Below are positions 13,782 through 20,426 of a stretch of DNA of 20,426 bases, one piece after another (position 1 is the first letter of the stretch; each line of letters starts with the position of its first letter). Under the pieces are notes generated by a model. The model was not told where the DNA came from. It saw only the letters and a list, made by a program, of their open reading frames with translations, and searched no databases. The translations under genes and the position numbers were made by a program. The DNA lies in assembly GCA_027021145.1 (NCBI GenBank), contig JALUUX010000003.1, positions 1-20,426 of the forward strand, written 5' to 3'. Source of the DNA: Candidatus Shapirobacteria bacterium (GTDB lineage Bacteria > Patescibacteriota > Microgenomatia > UBA12405 > JAHJSD01).

Positions 13782-15614
13782 ATGGGAACAAGACTAGAAG
13801 AAGGTCAGCATCCTGCCCACCTTAATAATCCTTCAAAGGATCCCGCCCTCCAACCCCCTAACAACCTAAGAAAAAAACCAAGAATACCTGACACAAGAAT
13901 ACCTGACACAGTTGTTAACGATGCGGGAAGACCCAATGGACCAGGATCAAGATCAAGATTAGTAGAAGGGCTATGTGTTCTTACTGTTTTAAGTTTAACA
14001 ACAGCCTGTGCTACTACTGTAACCAATCAAGAGGGAGCGCCAGTGGTAGTGCCCAGCAACAATCAAGAAACAGGCCAAACCTCAGGTCATCCCCCAGCCG
14101 AAAAATTAACCCCTCGACCTGGGCCCGAGGCTCAAGAGGCCACTAGTAATGAGTCAGCTCCTGAGGCCCAGGGAACGATTGAGACCCCAGGAACCACTGA
14201 AACTCCGGAAACACCGGGAACCACCGAAACCACTGAGACGCCTACGCCAGTTACCGTTCCCGTCACTCTTTCCACCTGGAACGGTCAACAAGAGCAACTA
14301 GAAATCACAGTTACTCCCGAATCGCCTTCCCCTTCACCCGGAGTGACTGTTACTCCAACCGGAACCCCAGAGGCGCCTGGATGGCAGATAAGTGTTGATC
14401 AAGTCTCTTCAGCTAGAGAACTAATGGAAAAAGCCTTAGAGGGACTTCTTAAAGTTATTATCTCTGATCTTCTCAGCGATTCTTCTCAAGGTGAGTCATT
14501 AGCCGTAGCCATGGCGTGGACTGTTGATGATCAAGGAAGGCCGACTGCCTTAGTAGTCCTAACTAATCCGGTTACAAACGAAAGTTATGGCCATTATGCT
14601 ATTCGCTCGACAGGCGAAAACACGGTCACCACCCAATCTCTTCCCCCTCTTCCCGACAACCTAGGCCCAGAGAGTGGAGTCAGGATTGGTCTTGCTCAAA
14701 ATGAGGAGGGGCAACCAGTTATTGTCGCTTATCAACAAGACTCTGAGGGTCGAGAAATCATCACCCCTACCCCCACTGCCCCTAATGCCCCTAATCAACC
14801 AACCACAGGTAAAGGAAAAGTGCTCTACGAATATCAACCAGGAGAGCCAGGTCAGTGGCAAAAAACTGAGTCAAAAAGCGAACCTTCTACTAGCGAACCT
14901 ACTACTGAACAAGTCAACAACTGGGGGAATATTACTTTGGTCCTCGAACCATCCATGGTTAATAAGGGTATCACGGGCATTCAATTAAATACCGAACAAT
15001 TTCCTGACGCTCAAGAAAGACTCCAATCGGCAGTAGATTTGGCTATCGCCAGAGCTCTAACTTTAGATCTATCCAACTTTAGCCCCTTCATGTCTTCGGG
15101 AGTGAAATACAGCCTTGATCCTACCCCCGTGATAGTTTTTCAGCAAGAAATGAACCAGAGGGGGTTAACAGGAGTAGAGGGCGCCCTTAAGCTAATTAGA
15201 GAAAAACGAGCTCAAGAATTACCAATTCTTTACCCCATGCTCACTCAACCAGAAGGAGGAGGAGAAATTGCCCCCAGTATTGTTGATCTGGGCAAGCCAA
15301 TAATAATTGTGTTTACTGATGAAGCAGGCCCCGTAGGCTACAGTCTTAACACCAGCTTTACTTATCTAAGAAGGGCTGACGGCGGTCTAACTATCAAAAT
15401 ATACAATACTACCTTGTTAGAGGGTGGTTCTCTAAGAGCTAACGGACTTGTTGCTTTGGGATTAGGTTGGATAAGTTATGTCAAAATTTTAGCAGGCGGA
15501 AAAGATGCAACTCAAAATCGTAACCCTGTCACAGACTACCCTGAAATTATTAATCAGTTGGCTCCCGAAATAAACGGCAAACGTATAGGAGTAATTAAGC
15601 TCCTCACAAACTAA
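13782..15614 (+). CDS. Exported Pro/Thr/Glu-rich protein, possible lipoprotein with N-terminal extension
   Basis: I do not recognise a family for this 610-aa product. Residues 1-58 are polar, rich in Pro, Asn and Arg. A hydrophobic segment follows (LVEGLCVLTVLSLTTAC, 60-76), ending in a lipobox-like LTTAC with C76, so it could be a lipoprotein or a signal-anchored protein. Residues 77-200 are low-complexity, with GTTETP/ETPGTTET-type repeats (131-155) like a cell-surface stalk. Two folded-looking regions (about 200-320 and 385-610) are separated by a Pro/Thr linker near 325-375. No Cys occurs after C76. No in-frame ATG, GTG or TTG was found between residue 1 and the hydrophobic segment, so the long N-terminal extension seems real. 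It begins the plus-strand surface-protein series and has its own promoter. Confidence 0.75.
   Translation: MGTRLEEGQHPAHLNNPSKDPALQPPNNLRKKPRIPDTRIPDTVVNDAGRPNGPGSRSRLVEGLCVLTVLSLTTACATTVTNQEGAPVVVPSNNQETGQTSGHPPAEKLTPRPGPEAQEATSNESAPEAQGTIETPGTTETPETPGTTETTETPTPVTVPVTLSTWNGQQEQLEITVTPESPSPSPGVTVTPTGTPEAPGWQISVDQVSSARELMEKALEGLLKVIISDLLSDSSQGESLAVAMAWTVDDQGRPTALVVLTNPVTNESYGHYAIRSTGENTVTTQSLPPLPDNLGPESGVRIGLAQNEEGQPVIVAYQQDSEGREIITPTPTAPNAPNQPTTGKGKVLYEYQPGEPGQWQKTESKSEPSTSEPTTEQVNNWGNITLVLEPSMVNKGITGIQLNTEQFPDAQERLQSAVDLAIARALTLDLSNFSPFMSSGVKYSLDPTPVIVFQQEMNQRGLTGVEGALKLIREKRAQELPILYPMLTQPEGGGEIAPSIVDLGKPIIIVFTDEAGPVGYSLNTSFTYLRRADGGLTIKIYNTTLLEGGSLRANGLVALGLGWISYVKILAGGKDATQNRNPVTDYPEIINQLAPEINGKRIGVIKLLTN
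13880..13909 (+). repeat. Tandem 15-bp duplication in the N-terminal extension
   Basis: AAGAATACCTGACAC occurs twice in direct tandem (13880-13894 and 13895-13909) and encodes RIPDT-RIPDT. The copies are identical and in frame, indicating recent slippage in a segment under little constraint. Confidence 0.9.
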
Positions 15615-15647
15615 TCTCTCCATCCTTCCAATATTAGCTCTGTCAAG

Positions 15648-15676
15648 TTGTATGATTATTTCCCCTCTGGTATATT
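15648..15676 (+). promoter_or_regulatory. Candidate promoter of the 202-aa gene and downstream genes
   Basis: TTGTAT (15648-15653) and TATATT (15671-15676) are 17 bases apart. Predicted transcription begins near 15683, three bases before the ATG at 15686. A second TATAAT (15682-15687) overlaps the start codon itself and would be too far downstream to serve this start. Confidence 0.4.
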
Positions 15677-15685
15677 TAAACTATA

Positions 15686-16294
15686 ATGAGACCAGAGATT
15701 AAGTCGGTAATTTCCAAAAAGACGGTCCTATTTCTCTTTGGTCTCATCGGAACTGGCTTTGTGTTGCTTTTAATCAAATTAACCCCTGATTATCTAAATT
15801 TAACTAAACATAGATCTAAAACTATACAAGTAGTATCAGACACCGATCTTTTTCAAGCAAGTATCAGCAACAGAAAACAACTAGAAGAATATCTTGATTT
15901 GATCAATTTCTGGCAACCTGAAAATATTAGAATTAGGGGAAAAAGGGGAGCATTTACTATTACTAAGGTAGTTTTTCACTTAAGCGATCAAAAGCCAAAA
16001 AATAGCTTCGATGAACGAACAGGAAAAACCAAAATAATTCATTCCGCCTTAGGAGCCAGGATAGAAGGCCACAATGAGCTTCACCTAATCGTTTATTTAA
16101 ACCCTTCTAATTACGGAAATATGAGCGAAAGGGAAATATCCCGTCGATTTTCGATCCTGGCTTTAAGAGCCGCTTTCTTCTCCATCAATGATTCTTTTCA
16201 ATTAGGAGAAGAAGAGCGTCAGGCTAAAGTAAAGTATTTAACCCAAAAAGCAGGCCAAGTTGAACCACCATTTTTTTTATTATCACGGAAATAA
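15686..16294 (+). CDS. Membrane-anchored hypothetical protein
   Basis: A 202-aa protein with a short basic N-terminus, one transmembrane segment (about residues 13-31, VLFLFGLIGTGFVLLLIKL) and a C-terminal domain of about 165 residues presumably outside the membrane. The basic residues before the segment predict N-inside orientation. The outer domain lacks cysteine and mixes strands (IQVVSDTDLF, AFTITKVVFHL, NELHLIVYL) with a C-terminal helix rich in Glu and Arg. I recognise no family. Its TAA is followed immediately by the ATG of the 1145-aa secreted protein, so the two are almost certainly cotranscribed and may act together at the cell surface. Confidence 0.75.
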   Translation: MRPEIKSVISKKTVLFLFGLIGTGFVLLLIKLTPDYLNLTKHRSKTIQVVSDTDLFQASISNRKQLEEYLDLINFWQPENIRIRGKRGAFTITKVVFHLSDQKPKNSFDERTGKTKIIHSALGARIEGHNELHLIVYLNPSNYGNMSEREISRRFSILALRAAFFSINDSFQLGEEERQAKVKYLTQKAGQVEPPFFLLSRK

Positions 16295-19200
16295 ATGAAA
16301 AAAAGAAATAAATTGCCAATAATTATTCTCGCTTCGTTACTATTATTAATCTCTGGCATTATTACTAGGAAAACAGAGATAAAGGCAGCTTGTTCTGGCA
16401 CTTCTGTAACTTGTGATAATTACACTTATGTTTGTGACCCACCAGGATGTATTGAGGGCATTGATGACCCCTGCACCTGCGAAAATCAATGCCCTTATGG
16501 CGAGTCAGCTGGATCAATCGGTTGTAATACTGCCGCCAGTCAATGGGCCTGCGAAAATCCTTGTTTAGCGGCAGGATATGATTGTGAGGGAGGGGGAGCA
16601 AGATGGTGCACTTGGACCGGATCAACCCCCACTCCCACGCCGGTGCCGCCGCCGGATTGTAGCGGAGTTTGTTGTGCCACGGGACAATGTCAGGGCCAGA
16701 TCGACGACAATGGCGCTTGCCAAGCTGCTAACCCAGATACCCCCCTCTGCTGCAACAGTTGTAGCTCGGGTGGAGGCACTACCTGGCCTCCTTACGCTAA
16801 TTACAAAATTTGGTTCTACTATGACCTCAATCGCAACGGTCAATGGGACCCTGACAGCGAGCAAACCTCTCTTCCCGGCGAAGTTATTAATAATATTAAA
16901 ATTGATGTTATTTGTAACGGCAATGATTGTACCAGTGAAAGCTTCACTGGTATTCCCAACCAAGAAAGTAGCACCTGGAACCGAGTCTGGGCTCACAAAA
17001 CGCCCGACCCTAACGACACCAGCACCTGTTGGCAATGCGATATCTTCTGTTGCGATTTTGGCTCGACAGCTGGTTACTGCATTGTCAATACCACCGACGA
17101 ACACAATGTCATTTGCGAAAGCCAACTCAATAGCGGTTTTCTTAATACCACCAGCCCTAATTTTCCCAGCAACCAAACCTTTAGCAGTTATATCCGCATC
17201 GGGCCTAATGGTGATTACTACTCTTTTTCTCGACCCTACACTTTTGCCTTCACTCCCCCTAGCAACTGGCAATTAACTAGCATTCGCTGGGATAGCACCG
17301 ACACTGGTAATCGCACTGATAGTGGTTATACTACCGCTAACTCATTTTCTACCACCCTCAATTGTATCGCCTGTTCAGATACCCAATACCATTTCGTCAC
17401 TCGATTAATTAAAGTCGGCCTAGCCCCAAGACAACATCCTCCCCAGGCTATCAGCAGTGAAATCATTGACCCTGATAGTGATAATGACCCCAGTCAGGAA
17501 ACAGTGATTCGTCAAACCAACACTGTCCTTACTTTCAAAACAATTTTTTATGACCAGGATGATCCCCCAGCTGATCTCAACTTAGTGACTAATGGCAATT
17601 TTGAATCAGGTAGCGGCAGCAATATTACCGGCTGGACTGCTGGTGGCGATATCAGCGCTAATCTCACCAACACTACCAGCGCCTTTAACAGCCAGTCAGT
17701 TCGACTCCGTCGAACTGGTGGTAATGACGCTTACTTAGTCAGCGATTGGATTGATTTTGGCCAAAACTTGGCTAATCAAACCCTAACCCTTTCCTTCTGG
17801 GCTAAATTATCCAGTGGCAGCCAAACAATAGAGGGTATCGGTCTCCAATCTTATCCTGAGGGTGGTGATTGGGGTAATGCTCGCGCTCTTTGGGTTAGTC
17901 CCCAAATCAACAATAATTGGCAACACTATCGCTATTCGCTCACTTTCCCCTCTGACACCCCCAGCAGCCAGTTCCGAGTTGTCCTTCGCCCCCCAACTAA
18001 CACCAGCCCCAGTCTTTACTATGACGGCGTCATGGTTGAAAGTGGCACCACCCAAGGCATCTTTAGCGATCTTTATCGAATTCAACTCAATATTGAGCGT
18101 GACGATAATGACGCTGAATACAACGAACCCAATGGCACCGGCAATGCTTGGCCCATCCGCTTGATGTTTGATCGCCGAATTGAGAGCCCCAGCCAGCGGG
18201 ATAGTTATTGGTTTGCTGTTGGCGGTAGCGGTGGCTGGACTCAAGTCAGTGCTCGCCACGATTCCAACAGCAATCGCTGGTACTTACCCAATGACACCAC
18301 TATTAGCCGCGATAGCACCCCCTACTTTACCGTCCTGGGCGGCAGTAATAATACCTACTTCTATCTCTCGGACCACTCATTAGTAGCTTATTGGAAAGTC
18401 CGGTTAGAATCAGGCTTTCCTAACGACCAATATAATACCACCCTTTATGTTAGCGATCTTAGCCAACCAAATAATTTAGAAGATGAAACTGCCGATAGCG
18501 GTGATACCCTCCTGGAAGTCAACTCTCCCTGGGCCGGGCCAGCGCCTGACAACGCCTTTGACTTCCACCGTTTTGGCCAAAACAATTTGGTTCTCATTAC
18601 CAGTGATGTCCAAGTCTCAGGTACAATTTATGATGTCACCAGCACTTATCCCAATAGCACCTGCGACGATTTTGCCACCGCCCCTCGTCTAGCCAACCAA
18701 ACCATTACCTTCACCAATTTAGGCGATAGCAGTCAAGTTAGCACTACTACTGATGCCAACGGCAACTACAGCCTTACCCTAACCTACAACCAAACTTATC
18801 AAATCCAACCAATTACCAATTATTTCCATGTGATTAGCGATTTCACTAATCTGCCGAGTATTGGCACCTGCGTCACTGACGACACCTTTCAGGTCGAATC
18901 AGCCCCCACAATCACTGGTCTCGATTTCGGTTTCTCTCAAACGCTTGATCCTTGGGCTCAAGTCATTGGTGGCGATGTCATCAGCTTTGGTCCGATTCAA
19001 GTCGCTGTTCCCGAAAGCTGTCGCACTGACTACAATAACGGTGGTGAATGCCTACCTTTTCTCGCCACCAATCGTCTAACCAATTCAAGTGGCCCCTTGT
19101 TTTCTGAGAATGGTATTGTCGCCACTCAAACTACTGGCGGCATCGATCAAGGCCAAGCTTTGGCGGTAGGCGAACCCCAAAATTGGCAAGTCGAAGACAC

Positions 19201-19732
19201 TCAACTCTGGCGGCCAAGCACCAGCCGGGGCTATGCCTATTATCAACGGCTTTTCTGGGATCAAACTGACATCCAGCTTTCCGGCAACCAAACCCTATCA
19301 GGCATTACTGAGCTGGCCGATGGTCAGGTCAATAACGGGGAAACGGTCATGAGGCTTATTGATGGCCACCTCACCATTGATCGCAATCTCAGCGTCGCTC
19401 AAGGCGGACTAGCCTTGTTAATTGTTTCTGGCAATATTACTATTAATGGCAATGTTACTCAACTAGAAGGAATCTTTATGGCCGACGGCAACATCACCAT
19501 TCAAGATGGCAGCAATGACAATCTTAATGATCAATTAACTGTCGCCGGCAGTTTAGTTGCTGATGCCGACAATCAAGGCAATGGCAGTCTTACCAACCAG
19601 CGCGATTTAGGGGCTGACAATAATCTTAATCCGGCCGTAGTCTTTCGCTTTCGGCCTGACCTGATTGTAACCATGCTGGCCGAAGGGGTGGGGGTAAAAC
19701 CATGGAAAAACTGGCAAGAAGTCAAACCGTAA
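16295..19732 (+). CDS. Large Cys-rich multidomain secreted surface protein
   Basis: A 1145-aa exported protein. It has a signal peptide or anchor at 1-32 (IIILASLLLLISGI, with a possible AxA-type site before C33), then a disulfide-type region with 20 Cys between 33 and 160, interrupted by a TPTPTPVPPP linker. An SdrD B-like segment carries a calcium-loop pattern, DLNRNGQWDPDSE (177-189), and eight further Cys lie in 207-274. A jelly-roll domain like a carbohydrate-binding module spans about 429-590 (LVTNGNFESG ... WQHYRYSLTF ... SLYYDGVMVE), and an Ig/carboxypeptidase-regulatory-like domain about 771-880 (VSGTIYD ... TTDANGNYSLTL). The C-terminal region (about 955-1145) is strand-rich (LTIDRNL, GNITINGNVT) and ends with NPAVVFRFRPDLIV and a Trp-rich tail. 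The composition is Asn/Ser/Thr-rich. It is likely an adhesin or pilus-associated protein; its end overlaps a pilin gene. Confidence 0.8.
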   Translation: MKKRNKLPIIILASLLLLISGIITRKTEIKAACSGTSVTCDNYTYVCDPPGCIEGIDDPCTCENQCPYGESAGSIGCNTAASQWACENPCLAAGYDCEGGGARWCTWTGSTPTPTPVPPPDCSGVCCATGQCQGQIDDNGACQAANPDTPLCCNSCSSGGGTTWPPYANYKIWFYYDLNRNGQWDPDSEQTSLPGEVINNIKIDVICNGNDCTSESFTGIPNQESSTWNRVWAHKTPDPNDTSTCWQCDIFCCDFGSTAGYCIVNTTDEHNVICESQLNSGFLNTTSPNFPSNQTFSSYIRIGPNGDYYSFSRPYTFAFTPPSNWQLTSIRWDSTDTGNRTDSGYTTANSFSTTLNCIACSDTQYHFVTRLIKVGLAPRQHPPQAISSEIIDPDSDNDPSQETVIRQTNTVLTFKTIFYDQDDPPADLNLVTNGNFESGSGSNITGWTAGGDISANLTNTTSAFNSQSVRLRRTGGNDAYLVSDWIDFGQNLANQTLTLSFWAKLSSGSQTIEGIGLQSYPEGGDWGNARALWVSPQINNNWQHYRYSLTFPSDTPSSQFRVVLRPPTNTSPSLYYDGVMVESGTTQGIFSDLYRIQLNIERDDNDAEYNEPNGTGNAWPIRLMFDRRIESPSQRDSYWFAVGGSGGWTQVSARHDSNSNRWYLPNDTTISRDSTPYFTVLGGSNNTYFYLSDHSLVAYWKVRLESGFPNDQYNTTLYVSDLSQPNNLEDETADSGDTLLEVNSPWAGPAPDNAFDFHRFGQNNLVLITSDVQVSGTIYDVTSTYPNSTCDDFATAPRLANQTITFTNLGDSSQVSTTTDANGNYSLTLTYNQTYQIQPITNYFHVISDFTNLPSIGTCVTDDTFQVESAPTITGLDFGFSQTLDPWAQVIGGDVISFGPIQVAVPESCRTDYNNGGECLPFLATNRLTNSSGPLFSENGIVATQTTGGIDQGQALAVGEPQNWQVEDTQLWRPSTSRGYAYYQRLFWDQTDIQLSGNQTLSGITELADGQVNNGETVMRLIDGHLTIDRNLSVAQGGLALLIVSGNITINGNVTQLEGIFMADGNITIQDGSNDNLNDQLTVAGSLVADADNQGNGSLTNQRDLGADNNLNPAVVFRFRPDLIVTMLAEGVGVKPWKNWQEVKP

Positions 19733-20426
19733 ATTCTCAGCGTGGCCAAGCAGCCCTAATTATTTTGGCGGTAATGGCGATTGGCATGAGCATTGCCTTT
19801 TCTTTGTCGCGCCAGATCACCACTGATGTTGAAATTAGCCAAAAAGAAACCGAATCGGCCAAAGCTTTCTCAGCGGCAGAGGCCGGCATCGAAGAAGCCC
19901 TGCGCCAATTAGCCCAGGGCCAAACTAGCGTTACCCTTAATCCCAATGAGCTTGGTGTTGACGAGGTTGAAGTTCAAATTCAAGACCAGGGCAACCAAGC
20001 CACTTTTCTTTACCCCTTGGAGGTTCGACCAGGAGAAATCGCCATTATTTGGCTCCGCAACCATACTCCTGACGGCCAACTAGATCTTAATAATGGTTAC
20101 AATCGAACGAGCATTAAGGCTTGTTGGCAAAGCTCGGCTGCTTTGGAAGCGATCTACTTTTACCGGACGGCCAGCGATTACCAAATTCGGCGCTGGGCTT
20201 TTGACCCCAACGCCACCCGAGCCAGCAGCAATAATTTCAGCACCACTATTGGCGGCTGCAGTGAAATCGATGGACTTAATCTGGGAGTAACTCTAGACTT
20301 AAGTGACGGCACTCCCCTCTTCCTAGTTTTGAGGCCTTTTTATCAAAGCACCAAAGTCGGGGCTGTAGCTGAAACTGGCAGCAATTTACCGCCTCAAGGT
20401 TATCTGATTACTTCCGCTGGGGCCGT
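19702..20426 (+). CDS. PilX-like type IV pilus minor pilin/assembly protein, 3' end missing
   Basis: An open frame of 241 codons runs from the ATG at 19702 to the window edge without a stop. The N-terminus has the PilX pattern: QRGQAALIILAVMAIGMSIAF, a Gly-Gln before a 20-residue hydrophobic helix, followed by AKAFSAAEAGIEEALRQL, which matches the family's AEAG-helix. PilX-type proteins are minor pilins that act in type IV pilus assembly and contact functions. The globular domain visible afterwards has three Cys and is not recognised. The start lies 31 bases inside the 1145-aa gene, with a GGGGGT run six bases upstream as a possible ribosome binding site. Cotranslation with the large secreted protein supports a pilus-related role for both. 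Confidence 0.75.
   Translation, partial: MEKLARSQTVNSQRGQAALIILAVMAIGMSIAFSLSRQITTDVEISQKETESAKAFSAAEAGIEEALRQLAQGQTSVTLNPNELGVDEVEVQIQDQGNQATFLYPLEVRPGEIAIIWLRNHTPDGQLDLNNGYNRTSIKACWQSSAALEAIYFYRTASDYQIRRWAFDPNATRASSNNFSTTIGGCSEIDGLNLGVTLDLSDGTPLFLVLRPFYQSTKVGAVAETGSNLPPQGYLITSAGA

Noticed and set aside
16578..17276. Long open frames on both strands inside the 1145-aa gene (232 aa plus, 216 aa minus)
   Set aside because: The secreted gene has a signal peptide, patterned cysteines and domain matches in its own frame. The other frames give low-complexity Ala/Val/Thr/Ile sequence from the repetitive Asn/Ser/Thr codon use.

Overview
The window looks like a chromosomal segment from a small-genome bacterium, most plausibly a Candidate Phyla Radiation (Patescibacteria) lineage. 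The pointers are a stripped-down translation/RNA operon with a very short IF-2, several near-leaderless promoters, many genes with no recognisable relatives, and long Asn/Ser/Thr-rich exported proteins next to a PilX-like pilin. This assignment is inference. TGA acts as a stop codon in clear genes, so a code with TGA reassigned to glycine is not in use.

Layout. (1) Positions 1-6064, minus strand: nusA, infB, a degenerate NrnA-like DHH-fold protein, rpsO (GTG start) and pnp, then the first codons of a further gene at the left edge. This is a contracted version of the classical nusA-infB-rbfA-nrnA-truB-rpsO-pnp cluster. rbfA, truB and ribF are absent, and the nrnA-position gene has lost its catalytic motifs. 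Promoter-like sequences precede nusA and rpsO. (2) Positions 6067-10233: about 4 kb of visibly AT-richer DNA flanked by a 75-bp direct repeat with one mismatch. It holds a histidine phosphatase, a GT-A (GT2-like) and a GT-B (GT4) glycosyltransferase, and a nucleotidyltransferase-fold protein. One repeat copy is the intact 3' end of the 185-codon gene on the right. The other is a stranded duplicate immediately upstream of the nusA promoter. This looks like a surface-polysaccharide or glycosylation cassette inserted between the 185-codon gene and nusA. (3) Positions 10167-13531, minus strand: a divergent SecA-like ATPase of 936 aa, with a TTGA stop/start overlap to the 185-aa helical protein. 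(4) Positions 13532-20426, plus strand: a divergent promoter region with a 14-bp palindrome, a 610-aa possible lipoprotein, a 202-aa membrane-anchored protein, a 1145-aa Cys-rich multidomain secreted protein, and the start of a PilX-like pilin that runs off the window.

How the parts may work together: regions 3 and 4 are divergently transcribed. One encodes an unusual SecA-type motor, the other a series of large exported proteins. A dedicated export or pilus-assembly route for these surface proteins is a reasonable hypothesis but rests only on proximity. The cassette in region 2 could supply sugars to the same surface. The strongest direct observations are the direct-repeat-bounded insertion, the altered SecA-like ATPase and the catalytically eroded NrnA homologue.
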